From HGM11525 sp045649145 (GTDB lineage Bacteria > Bacillota > Clostridia > UBA1381): a stretch of 7,160 nucleotides of DNA. A program made the translations under genes and the position numbers. Location of the stretch: positions 1 to 7,160 of the forward strand of contig JAZRPK010000041.1 of the NCBI GenBank assembly GCA_045649145.1. The letters run 5' to 3'. Shown one piece after another: positions 1 through 6,296 of this stretch (the stretch's first letter is position 1; each line of letters opens with the position of its first letter). The notes beneath the pieces were generated by a model. It was not told the origin of the DNA, made no database searches, and worked only from the letters and a program-made list of their open reading frames with translations.

Positions 1-49
1 TGTAGGTCGGGCAACCGGCGCGAGGGTTCAAATCCCTCCTTCTCCGCCA
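1..49 (+). tRNA. tRNA-Ser, 3' portion (5' half lies outside the window)
   Basis: This is the 3' half of a class II tRNA. The variable arm is long: GTCGG (6-10) pairs with CCGGC (15-19) across a GCAA tetraloop. The T arm is GAGGG (22-26), loop TTCAAAT (27-33) and CCCTC (34-38). The 7-nt acceptor strand CTTCTCC (39-45) is followed by discriminator G46 and an encoded CCA (47-49). A long variable arm with a G discriminator fits tRNA-Ser; tRNA-Leu normally has A73, and bacterial tRNA-Tyr, the other class II tRNA, also usually has A. The anticodon is outside the window, so the isoacceptor cannot be named. Confidence 0.9.
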
Positions 50-53
50 CAAA

Positions 54-85
54 AAAACAAGCATTAGGTGGTGCTTGTTTTCTTT
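54..85 (+). terminator. Intrinsic terminator after tRNA-Ser
   Basis: A perfect inverted repeat, AAAACAAGCA (54-63) and TGCTTGTTTT (72-81), with an 8-nt loop is followed by CTTT, giving a hairpin with a U-rich tail 5 nt after the tRNA CCA. It should end the tRNA transcript. The stem is AU-rich, so some readthrough into trpB is possible; no good separate trpB promoter is visible in the 37 bases that remain. Confidence 0.75.
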
Positions 86-94
86 GTATATAAA

Positions 95-115
95 CCGTAA
101 AAAGCTACGGAGGTG
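95..115 (+). promoter_or_regulatory. trpB ribosome binding site with overlapping stem-loop
   Basis: GGAGG at 109-113 lies 9 nt before the ATG at 123 and decides that start. CCGTA (95-99) is complementary to TACGG (106-110) with a 6-nt loop, so a short hairpin would pair the first two G residues of the Shine-Dalgarno sequence. The stem is only 5 bp, and regulation by it is inference. Confidence 0.5.
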
Positions 116-122
116 TAGAGAT

Positions 123-1364
123 ATGAATAAGTATAAGGATTTTGACAACTATCTTAAGGAGTTTCCGAATAAAGACGGATATTTTGGCGAGTTTGGCGGT
201 GTTTATCTGCCAGAAAAGCTCATTCCTGCGTTTAAGGAGGCGGACGATGCCTACGAGGCAATTTGCCATTCTGCGCAGTTTATCAACGAGCTTCGCAGAA
301 TAAGAAAGGAATTTCAGGGCAGACCGACTCCAGTACATCATTGCGAGAGACTTTCCAAAATATTCGGCAACTGCCAGATTTACTTAAAGAGAGAAGACCT
401 TAACCATACAGGCGCGCACAAGCTTAATCACTGTATGGGCGAGGGCTTGCTGGCAAAATATATGGGCAAGAAAAAGCTTATTGCCGAAACGGGAGCAGGT
501 CAGCACGGTGTTGCTATTGCGACTGCTGCTGCATATTTCGGTATGGAATGTGACGTTTATATGGGAGAGGTTGACATTGCAAAACAGCATCCTAATGTTA
601 TCAGAATGAAGATGCTTGGTGCAAATGTTATCCCCGTAACTGCAGGACTCAAGACCTTAAAAGAGGCTGTTGACGCAGCGTTTGAAGCATACCTTAACGA
701 GTACGACAATGCTATTTATTGTATCGGCTCGGCGCTCGGACCGCATCCGTTTCCGAAGATGGTGCGTGATTTCCAGTCGGTAATCGGTATTGAGGCGAGG
801 GAGCAGTTCCTTGAAATGACGGGTATTATGCCTGATGCGGTATGTGCTTGCGTTGGCGGCGGCTCAAACTCGCTGGGTATGTTTACACCGTTTTTGGCAG
901 ACCCTGTTGAAATCTACGGTATAGAGCCTTTGGGCAGAGGCGAAAAGGTCGGCGACCACGCAGCGACAATGAAGTTTGGCACAAAGGGCAGAATACACGG
1001 CTTTGACACATATCTTCTTCAGGACGAAAACGGCGAGCCGTCACCGGTGTATTCAATCGCAAGCGGACTCGATTACCCCGGCGTAGGACCCGAGCACGCA
1101 TACTTAAGAGATGTTGGCAGAGTGCATTACGAAACAGTTTCCGACGAGGAGGCAATGGAGGCATTCTTCCTGCTTTCAAGATACGAGGGTATTATCCCTG
1201 CAATCGAGGGCGCCCACGCAGTTGCATATGCAATCCGTTATGCAAAGGAGCATAAGTCAGGCTCTATCCTCGGCTGTCTGTCGGGCAGAGGCGATAAGGA
1301 TATCGACTATGTTTACGAGAACTACGGCTGTGGAGAGAAGTTCAAGCTCGATTATGAAGTATAA
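123..1364 (+). CDS. trpB: Tryptophan synthase beta chain (TrpB), stand-alone gene
   Basis: This cytoplasmic PLP enzyme condenses indole with L-serine to give L-tryptophan, normally in an alpha2-beta2 complex with TrpA. The 413 residues match the usual TrpB length of about 390-410. Visible motifs are GRPTP (67-71), HTGAHK with the Schiff-base lysine K100, ETGAGQHG (122-129) with the catalytic Glu122, the GGGSN PLP-phosphate loop (245-249), GLDYPGVGPEHA (315-326) with Asp317, Glu362 in the IIPAIE segment, and Ser387 in LSGRGDKD near the PLP pyridine nitrogen. The NHTGAHK form and the length fit the classical TrpB1 class rather than the longer TrpB2. An in-frame ATG at 75 is rejected because it lies inside the tRNA terminator and has no ribosome binding site, whereas ATG 123 follows GGAGG. 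No trpA or other trp gene flanks it: the gene stands between tRNA-Ser and a convergent recombinase. It may work with a TrpA encoded elsewhere or salvage indole; the sequence does not decide. Confidence 0.96.
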   Translation: MNKYKDFDNYLKEFPNKDGYFGEFGGVYLPEKLIPAFKEADDAYEAICHSAQFINELRRIRKEFQGRPTPVHHCERLSKIFGNCQIYLKREDLNHTGAHKLNHCMGEGLLAKYMGKKKLIAETGAGQHGVAIATAAAYFGMECDVYMGEVDIAKQHPNVIRMKMLGANVIPVTAGLKTLKEAVDAAFEAYLNEYDNAIYCIGSALGPHPFPKMVRDFQSVIGIEAREQFLEMTGIMPDAVCACVGGGSNSLGMFTPFLADPVEIYGIEPLGRGEKVGDHAATMKFGTKGRIHGFDTYLLQDENGEPSPVYSIASGLDYPGVGPEHAYLRDVGRVHYETVSDEEAMEAFFLLSRYEGIIPAIEGAHAVAYAIRYAKEHKSGSILGCLSGRGDKDIDYVYENYGCGEKFKLDYEV

Positions 1365-1369
1365 ATATC

Positions 1370-1396
1370 AAAACCGCACCTTTTGGTGCGGTTTTT
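1370..1396. terminator. Bidirectional terminator between trpB and the recombinase
   Basis: ACCGCACC (1373-1380) and GGTGCGGT (1385-1392) form a perfect GC-rich 8-bp stem with a TTTT loop, flanked by AAA on the left and TTTT on the right. It follows the trpB stop by 5 bases with a U-tract for rightward transcripts. Read leftward, the stem is followed by UUUU, so it can also end the recombinase transcript, whose stop codon is at 1403-1405. Confidence 0.9.
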
Positions 1397-1402
1397 GTTA
1401 TA

Positions 1403-2206
1403 TCACCAGTCTATTAGATTGTCTACAATTTCCCTCTGCTCTGTTGCGGTTTTCCTAAGATATATACGAGTGGTTTCTATACTTTCGTGTCCCATAAGGT
1501 CGGCAAGGAATGCAATATCGCCCGAACGCTCGAGAAAGCTCTTTGCAAAGCGGTGGCGAAAGGAATGGGGATAAACTACTGAGGTATCTATGTCGTAGCT
1601 GATTGCAAATTTTTTCAGCTGACTTGAAATGCCCCTTGTGGATATTCTCTTGCCGTATTTGTTCAAAAAAATAAAGCCGCTGTCCTGCCCTCTGTCAGTT
1701 AACCAGCACAGAGCCTCCGTTTTTAGTGACTGAGGAAAGTATATGCGTCTTAGCTTTCCGCCCTTGGAGTAAAGGTCGAGATGCCCGATGCGGATATGTT
1801 CGACCTTAATTTTGACAAGCTCGCTTATTCTTGCGCCTGTAGCCGCCAGAAACCGTATCACAAAATACCAGAACATTTCGCCGTCTTTTTTAAGGCGGCT
1901 TTTGAAATATTCGTAATCTGCCTCGCTTATGACGTTTTCGAGAAAGGCTTTTTGCTGGACTTTGACAAAGCTAAGCTTCCAATCCTCCTTTTTGATAGCC
2001 TCTAAGTAACAGTTTATAGCACGCAGTCTGAGATTTACAGTTTTGGGACTGTAGCGCTCAATCAGCCAAACCTTGTACTGCTTAAGGTTTTTTCTCGTGA
2101 TTTCGCCGTATAGACCGCTGTATTGCTTTATGGCGAACATATACGCCGAAATAGTGTTTTGTGAAAAATTGGTGTTTCTTAAATGTCTTTCAAATTTATC
2201 TGTCAT
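1403..2206 (-). CDS. Orphan tyrosine recombinase (XerC/XerD-like integrase)
   Basis: The 267-residue product has the two-domain plan of small tyrosine recombinases: an N-terminal SAM-like core-binding domain (about 1-75, with SQNTISAYMFAIKQY and PKTVNLRLRAIN) and a C-terminal catalytic domain (about 90-267). All catalytic residues can be placed: Arg126 in ATGARISEL, Lys148 in SKGGKLRR, His214 and Arg217 in PHSFRHRFA, His240 in LMGHESIETT and the nucleophile Tyr249 in TRIYL. It should therefore cut and rejoin DNA through a 3'-phosphotyrosine link. It has no extra N-terminal arm-binding domain of the lambda type, so it probably recognises simple core sites, as Xer proteins and phase-variation recombinases do. 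The start is supported by AAGGGGG upstream of ATG 2206. It lies 81 bp downstream of prfA on the same strand, separated by a terminator, and no clear promoter of its own is visible. No excisionase, phage or transposon gene is nearby. Its target is unknown, and it is not confidently one of the chromosomal dimer-resolving XerC/XerD proteins. Confidence 0.9.
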   Translation of the reverse strand: MTDKFERHLRNTNFSQNTISAYMFAIKQYSGLYGEITRKNLKQYKVWLIERYSPKTVNLRLRAINCYLEAIKKEDWKLSFVKVQQKAFLENVISEADYEYFKSRLKKDGEMFWYFVIRFLAATGARISELVKIKVEHIRIGHLDLYSKGGKLRRIYFPQSLKTEALCWLTDRGQDSGFIFLNKYGKRISTRGISSQLKKFAISYDIDTSVVYPHSFRHRFAKSFLERSGDIAFLADLMGHESIETTRIYLRKTATEQREIVDNLIDW

Positions 2207-2207
2207 A

Positions 2208-2226
2208 CCGAAAGACCCCCTTTCGG
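2208..2226 (-). promoter_or_regulatory. Hairpin enclosing the recombinase ribosome binding site
   Basis: CCGAAAG (2208-2214) and CTTTCGG (2220-2226) form a perfect 7-bp inverted repeat with a 5-nt spacer, ending one base before the recombinase start codon (read leftward). On the recombinase mRNA the loop and upstream arm carry AAAGGGGG, the only plausible Shine-Dalgarno sequence. Folding would hide it and would lower translation. The same palindrome could instead bind a protein, possibly the recombinase. Neither role is shown. Confidence 0.55.
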
Positions 2227-2239
2227 CATATATTTTATC

Positions 2240-2274
2240 AAAAAAATCAAGAGCCTGCCTTTTGTGGCAAGCTC
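2240..2274 (-). terminator. Intrinsic terminator after prfA
   Basis: Read leftward, GAGCTTGCC (2274-2266) pairs with GGCAGGCTC (2259-2251), 9 bp including one G-U pair, with a 6-nt loop, followed by TTGATTTTTTT. It starts 13 bases past the prfA stop codon. It separates prfA from the recombinase, so the latter would depend on readthrough or a weak promoter inside this 81-bp gap. Confidence 0.85.
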
Positions 2275-2287
2275 CTGTTTTTGTATC

Positions 2288-3358
2288 TTAGTTTTCAGCC
2301 TTTGCAAGTTTTGCTGTCTGGTCGGCAGTGATAAGAGCCTCAAAAAGCTCGTCCAAAGCGCCGTTTAATATCTGCTCAAGCTTGTAGAGTGTGAGATTAA
2401 TTCTGTGGTCGGTTACCCGGCCCTGAGGGAAGTTGTAGGTACGAATTCTCTCGCTTCTGTCACCCGAGCCTATCTGCGATTTTCGCTCGTCTGCAATCTC
2501 TTTGTGACGCTCAGCCTCCATCACCTCGTATATTCTTGACCTGAGGATTTTCATAGCCTTGTCTTTGTTCTTAAACTGCGACTTTTCGTCCTGACAGGAC
2601 ACTACAATGCCTGTCGGTAAATGCGTAATTCTTACCGCTGAGTCGGTGGTATTTACGCACTGACCGCCCGGTCCGCCTGCACGGAACACGTCTATTCTGA
2701 GGTCATTCTGGTTTATATCCACCTCGACCTCCTCAACCTCGGGCAGTACTGCTACCGTTACGGCAGAGGTGTGAATTCTGCCACCCGATTCGGTTTCGGG
2801 TACACGCTGCACACGGTGAACACCGCTTTCAAACTTAAATCTCGAATATGCACCCTGACCCTCGATGGAGAAGCAAACCTCCTTGTAACCGCCGATGTCG
2901 GTAGGGCTGGAGTTTAGGATATCAATCTTCCATCTCATAGACTCGGCATACATCGAATACATACGCATCAAATCCGCTGCAAAAAGAGCCGCCTCGTCGC
3001 CGCCTGTGCCGCCTCGGATTTCGATAATAACGTTCTTATCGTCGTTGGGGTCTTTGGGCAACAGGAGGATTTTAAGCTCTTCGGAGCATCTTTCGAGAGT
3101 TTCCTCTGCCTCGGCAAGCTCTGTGCGGATAAGGTCTTCAAGCTCCTTATCCTCGCCTGATGCGAGCATCTCCTTGTCATCGGCAATCGTCTGCTTTGCC
3201 GTTTTGTATTCACGGTATTTTTCTATAATCGGGGTAAGCTCGGAATTTTCTTTGCAGTAGTCACGAAAAGCGTTCTGGTCGGAAATAACCGACGGGTCGG
3301 ACAGCTTTTCGGTAACAACGGCTAATCTTTCCTCAAGAGCCTCAAGCTTATCAAACAT
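2288..3358 (-). CDS. prfA: Peptide chain release factor 1 (RF1)
   Basis: RF1 recognises UAA and UAG in the ribosomal A site and triggers hydrolysis of peptidyl-tRNA. The 356 residues match the usual 355-360. The N-terminal domain (about 1-100) is helical and acidic. The stop-codon reading loop has PET at 187-189 within RVPETESGGRIHTSA, the RF1-type P-x-T tripeptide rather than the SPF of RF2. The universal GGQ catalytic motif is at 231-233 in RAGGPGGQCVNTTDSAVR; its glutamine is normally N5-methylated by PrmC. The C-terminal ERIRTYNFPQGRVTDHRI segment (303-320) is also typical. The start has GAGGTG 7 nt upstream, read leftward from 3371. prmC, often next to prfA in other bacteria, is not adjacent: the next gene on this strand is the recombinase. 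The gene appears monocistronic, with a good promoter at 3391-3419. Confidence 0.97.
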   Translation of the reverse strand: MFDKLEALEERLAVVTEKLSDPSVISDQNAFRDYCKENSELTPIIEKYREYKTAKQTIADDKEMLASGEDKELEDLIRTELAEAEETLERCSEELKILLLPKDPNDDKNVIIEIRGGTGGDEAALFAADLMRMYSMYAESMRWKIDILNSSPTDIGGYKEVCFSIEGQGAYSRFKFESGVHRVQRVPETESGGRIHTSAVTVAVLPEVEEVEVDINQNDLRIDVFRAGGPGGQCVNTTDSAVRITHLPTGIVVSCQDEKSQFKNKDKAMKILRSRIYEVMEAERHKEIADERKSQIGSGDRSERIRTYNFPQGRVTDHRINLTLYKLEQILNGALDELFEALITADQTAKLAKAEN

Positions 3359-3390
3359 TCTTTTGCACCTCGCAGTAATAAATCACAATC

Positions 3391-3419
3391 ATTATACAGT
3401 ATTTTTTGCTTAATTTCAA
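3391..3419 (-). promoter_or_regulatory. prfA promoter (sigma-A type)
   Basis: Read leftward, TTGAAA (3419-3414) and TATAAT (3396-3391) are separated by exactly 17 bp. The -10 is a perfect consensus and the -35 matches TTGACA in 5 of 6 positions. The expected start near 3384 leaves a leader of about 25 nt before the prfA ATG at 3358. Confidence 0.8.
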
Positions 3420-3438
3420 TCTTTTTGTCAAATAAATA

Positions 3439-3467
3439 TTGATTTTCCTTCAACATTATAATATAAT
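3439..3467 (+). promoter_or_regulatory. purB operon promoter (sigma-A type)
   Basis: TTGATT (3439-3444) and TATAAT (3462-3467) are separated by exactly 17 bp. The expected transcript start near 3474 gives a leader of roughly 80 nt before purB. A second TATAAT at 3457-3462 is only 12 bp from the same -35 and is less likely. The -35 lies 20 bp from the back-to-back prfA -35. Confidence 0.78.
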
Positions 3468-3475
3468 ATAGTCTG

Positions 3476-3539
3476 TATTGTTATGTCGAAAAATTGACAA
3501 TATCAGGAAGATGAAAAATTACAGTCGAAAAAACTGTAA
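3476..3539 (+). promoter_or_regulatory. purB leader with two stem-loops sharing a loop sequence
   Basis: The leader holds two inverted repeats. TATTGT (3476-3481) pairs with ACAATA (3497-3502), or alternatively TGTC (3484-3487) with GACA (3496-3499). TTACAGT (3519-3525) pairs perfectly with ACTGTAA (3533-3539) over the 7-nt loop CGAAAAA. The 9-mer GTCGAAAAA occurs in both, at 3485-3493 and 3524-3532. Neither hairpin is followed by a U-tract, so they are not simple terminators. I recognise no known purine riboswitch or PurR box. The second hairpin ends just before the purB ribosome binding site (AAAGGA, 3542-3547). Function unknown. Confidence 0.45.
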
Positions 3540-3555
3540 CGAAAGGAAACCTTAA

Positions 3556-4989
3556 ATGGCTACAAATACTTATGAATCGCCGCTTAACTCACGTTATGCG
3601 TCGAAGGAAATGCAGTATATCTTCTCGCAGGACAAGAAGTTTTCCACCTGGCGCAGACTGTGGGTTGCGCTTGCCGAAAGCGAAAAGGAGCTGGGTCTTG
3701 ACATAACCGACGAGCAGATTAACGAGATGAAAGAGCATCTTGATGACATTAACTATGACGTTGCAAGAGAACGTGAGAAGGTTGTGCGTCACGATGTTAT
3801 GAGCCACGTTTTTGCCTACGGCGAGCAGTGCCCGAAGGCAAAGCCGATTATACATCTTGGTGCAACGAGCTGTTACGTGGGCGACAACACGGATATAATT
3901 ATAATGACCGAGGCGATGCGTCTTATCAAGAAAAAGCTTGTAAATCTTATCTCAGAGCTTGCAAAATTTGCGAAAGAATATAAGAGCTTGCCGACTCTTG
4001 CATTTACGCATTTTCAGCCTGCACAGCCGACTACTGTCGGAAAGAGAGCGACTCTCTGGCTGCAGGATTTGATGATGGATTTGGAGGATGTGGATTTCGT
4101 ACTCTCCAAAGCAAAGCTTTTGGGCTGTAAGGGTACAACGGGTACACAGGCGAGCTTTATGGAGCTGTTTGACGGCGACCACGAAAAATGTAAGGAATTA
4201 GACCGTAAGATTGCGGCTAAAATGGGCTATGACAAGTGCTTTGACGTAAGTGGACAAACCTATCCGAGAAAGCTTGACTCGCAAATGCTAAACGTCCTGT
4301 CGGGAATTGCGCAGAGTGCGTATAAGTTCTCCAACGACATACGACTTTTGCAGCACTTAAAGGAGATAGAGGAGCCGTTTGAAAAATCGCAGATTGGCTC
4401 GTCGGCGATGGCGTATAAGAGAAATCCGATGCGCTCCGAGCGAATAGGCTCGCTTGCAAGATACATTATAGCCGACGCTGTAAATCCTGCAATTACTGCT
4501 GCAACACAGTGGTTCGAACGCACTTTGGACGATTCGGCAAACAAGAGAATTAGCATACCTGAGGCATTTTTGGCAGCGGATGCGGTTTTGGGACTGTATA
4601 TAAATGTGGTTGACGGACTGGTGGTTTATCCTAAGGTTATCGAAAAGCATTTTATGAGTGAGATACCCTTTATGGCGACAGAGAATATAATGATGGATGC
4701 AGTAAAGCGTGGCGGCGACCGACAGGAGCTGCACGAGAAAATCCGTCAGTATTCGATGGAGGCAGGACGTAATGTCAAGGTTGAGGGTAAGGAAAACAAC
4801 CTGCCTGCGCTTATTGCGGGCGATAGTGAGTTCAGTATGACCGAGGCGGAAATTCTGTCACTCTTAAAGCCGGAAAACTTTATCGGAAGAAGTCCCGAGC
4901 AGGTGGACGATTTTGTAAACGAAGCAGTAAAGCCGATGCTTGAAGCCAATAAGGAGCTTTTGGGTGTGTCGGTTGAGATAAACGTGTAA
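3556..4989 (+). CDS. purB: Adenylosuccinate lyase, eukaryote-like (ADSL-type) form
   Basis: PurB is a cytosolic homotetramer of the fumarase/aspartase superfamily. It removes fumarate from SAICAR to give AICAR and from adenylosuccinate to give AMP. The 477 residues exceed the roughly 430 of Bacillus PurB and sit near human ADSL (about 484). Visible motifs are SRYASKEM (12-19), RHDVMSHV with His79-Asp80, IHLGATSCYVGDNTD (99-113), FTHFQPAQPTTVGKR with the general acid His152, KGTTGTQASF (192-201) and the superfamily signature loop GSSAMAYKRNPMRSER (281-296), which holds the catalytic serine. The segments QWFERTLDDSAN (318-329), GLVVYPKVIE (354-363) and PFMATENI (371-378) are, from memory, nearly the same in animal ADSL. 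AAAGGA (3542-3547) lies 8 nt before the ATG. The gene is first in an operon with purA 22 bp downstream, which joins the two steps from IMP to AMP. Confidence 0.96.
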   Translation: MATNTYESPLNSRYASKEMQYIFSQDKKFSTWRRLWVALAESEKELGLDITDEQINEMKEHLDDINYDVAREREKVVRHDVMSHVFAYGEQCPKAKPIIHLGATSCYVGDNTDIIIMTEAMRLIKKKLVNLISELAKFAKEYKSLPTLAFTHFQPAQPTTVGKRATLWLQDLMMDLEDVDFVLSKAKLLGCKGTTGTQASFMELFDGDHEKCKELDRKIAAKMGYDKCFDVSGQTYPRKLDSQMLNVLSGIAQSAYKFSNDIRLLQHLKEIEEPFEKSQIGSSAMAYKRNPMRSERIGSLARYIIADAVNPAITAATQWFERTLDDSANKRISIPEAFLAADAVLGLYINVVDGLVVYPKVIEKHFMSEIPFMATENIMMDAVKRGGDRQELHEKIRQYSMEAGRNVKVEGKENNLPALIAGDSEFSMTEAEILSLLKPENFIGRSPEQVDDFVNEAVKPMLEANKELLGVSVEINV

Positions 4990-5011
4990 TTATTGAAAGG
5001 ATTGATATAAA

Positions 5012-6292
5012 ATGGTAAGAGCGATTGTAGGTGCCAACTGGGGCGACGAGGGCAAAGGTAAAATCACCGATATGCTCGCAAAGGACGCTGACATAGTAAT
5101 CAGATTCCAAGGCGGTGCAAATGCCGGTCATACCATAATCAACGATTACGGTAAATTTGCATTGCATCTTCTTCCGTCAGGCTCCTTTAACGAAAATGTA
5201 GTAAATATGATAGGCAACGGTGTTGCACTTAATATCCCTGCACTATTTAAGGAAATGAAGGATATAGTAGACCGCGGAGTTCCTGCACCCAAGCTGATGG
5301 TTTCGGAGCGTGCGCAGGTGGTTATGCCCTATCACGTGCTTTTTGATCAGTATGAAGAGGAAAGACTCTCCGACAGACAGTTTGGCTCAACAAAGTCGGG
5401 TATTGCGCCTTTCTTCTCCGATAAGTTTGCAAAAATCGGTTTTCAGGTTTGGGAGCTTTTCGAGGGAGAGGAGTACCTTAAGGAAAAGGTAAAGAATACT
5501 CTCGAGGTTAAAAATCTTACCCTTGAGCATATTTATCATAAGCCGACTATTGACGTTGACGAGCTTTACAACACACTTTTGGAGTATCGTGATATGGTAG
5601 CGCCTTATGTTGTAAATACGGTAGAATATATGCACGAGGCTGTAAAATCTGGTAAGAACATTCTTTTGGAAGGCCAGCTTGGCTCACTTAAGGACCCTGA
5701 TTTCGGTATCTATCCGTTTACGACCTCATCATCAACACTTGCTGGCTACGGTGCGGTCGGTGCTTGCATACCGCCGTATGAGATAAAGGATATCGTAACA
5801 GTTGTTAAGGCATATTCGTCTGCTGTAGGTGCGGGTGCGTTTGTATCCGAAATATTCGGCGATGAGGCGGATGAACTGCGTCGCCGTGGCGGTGACGGCG
5901 GTGAGTACGGTGCAACAACAGGCAGACCGAGAAGAATGGGTTGGTTTGACTGTGTGGCTACCAGATACGGCTGTATGGTACAGGGTACAACAAGAGTAGC
6001 GTTTACAGTTCTTGATGTACTTGGATATCTTGACAAAATCCCCGTATGCGTCGGCTACGAAATTGACGGCAAGGTTACAACATCATTCCCGACAACAGGT
6101 CAGTTAAATCGTGCGAAGCCTGTTTTAGAGGTGCTTGACGGCTGGAAATGCGATATCCGCGGAATAAGAAAGTACGAGGACTTGCCTGAAAATTGCCGCA
6201 AGTACATCGAATTTGTAGAAAAGCATATCGAAGCGCCGATTGCGATTGTATCAAACGGTCCTGCGCGTGATGATATAATAATCAGAGGATAA
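5012..6292 (+). CDS. purA: Adenylosuccinate synthetase, divergent clade
   Basis: PurA uses GTP to join IMP and aspartate into adenylosuccinate, the first committed step to AMP; PurB upstream does the next. The 426 residues match the family. The core is present: WGDEGKGK (10-17) with the catalytic base Asp12, NAGHT with the general acid His40, the IMP/GTP segments LHLLPSG (51-57) and IGNG (67-70), YGATTGRPRRMGWFD (299-313) and LDVLGYL (334-340). Compared with E. coli PurA recalled from memory, several binding positions differ: GTTGRGIGPAY becomes GSTKSGIAPFF (125-135), with Thr127 kept; Arg143, which contacts IMP across the dimer, becomes Lys141; EGAQGT becomes EGQLGS (220-225), so Gln224 is replaced by Leu223; and the guanine-binding TKLD becomes TVLD (332-335), losing Lys but keeping Asp335. 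No frame damage is seen. AAAGGA (4996-5001) precedes the ATG. The changes look like a clade variant, not loss of function, and purA activity is still the best call. Confidence 0.93.
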   Translation: MVRAIVGANWGDEGKGKITDMLAKDADIVIRFQGGANAGHTIINDYGKFALHLLPSGSFNENVVNMIGNGVALNIPALFKEMKDIVDRGVPAPKLMVSERAQVVMPYHVLFDQYEEERLSDRQFGSTKSGIAPFFSDKFAKIGFQVWELFEGEEYLKEKVKNTLEVKNLTLEHIYHKPTIDVDELYNTLLEYRDMVAPYVVNTVEYMHEAVKSGKNILLEGQLGSLKDPDFGIYPFTTSSSTLAGYGAVGACIPPYEIKDIVTVVKAYSSAVGAGAFVSEIFGDEADELRRRGGDGGEYGATTGRPRRMGWFDCVATRYGCMVQGTTRVAFTVLDVLGYLDKIPVCVGYEIDGKVTTSFPTTGQLNRAKPVLEVLDGWKCDIRGIRKYEDLPENCRKYIEFVEKHIEAPIAIVSNGPARDDIIIRG

Positions 6293-6296
6293 GCCT

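Noticed and set aside
75..122. N-terminal extension of trpB by 16 codons from ATG 75
   Set aside because: This ATG lies in the 3' arm of the tRNA terminator and has no ribosome binding site. ATG 123 has GGAGG at the right distance and gives the normal TrpB N-terminus.
1111..1458. 115-residue open frame on the + strand over the trpB end
   Set aside because: It lies within trpB in another frame, runs through the terminator, has no family resemblance and has no good start signal.
1..2226. Integrative element with tRNA-Ser as attachment site and the recombinase as integrase
   Set aside because: I found no second copy of the tRNA 3' end within the window, the recombinase is not adjacent to the tRNA, and the genes between and beyond it are housekeeping. 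An element extending to the left of the window cannot be excluded.
2895..3260. 121-residue open frame opposite prfA, very rich in serine
   Set aside because: The composition (S, A, I, R repeats) is what the reverse of an acidic helical region gives. prfA is unambiguous here.
3468..3555. Purine riboswitch or T-box in the purB leader
   Set aside because: The leader is about 80 nt, without the three-way junction pattern, T-box sequence or terminator that such elements need.
4357..4734. 125-residue open frame opposite purB
   Set aside because: It is a shadow of purB, with cysteine- and histidine-rich odd composition and no ribosome binding site.
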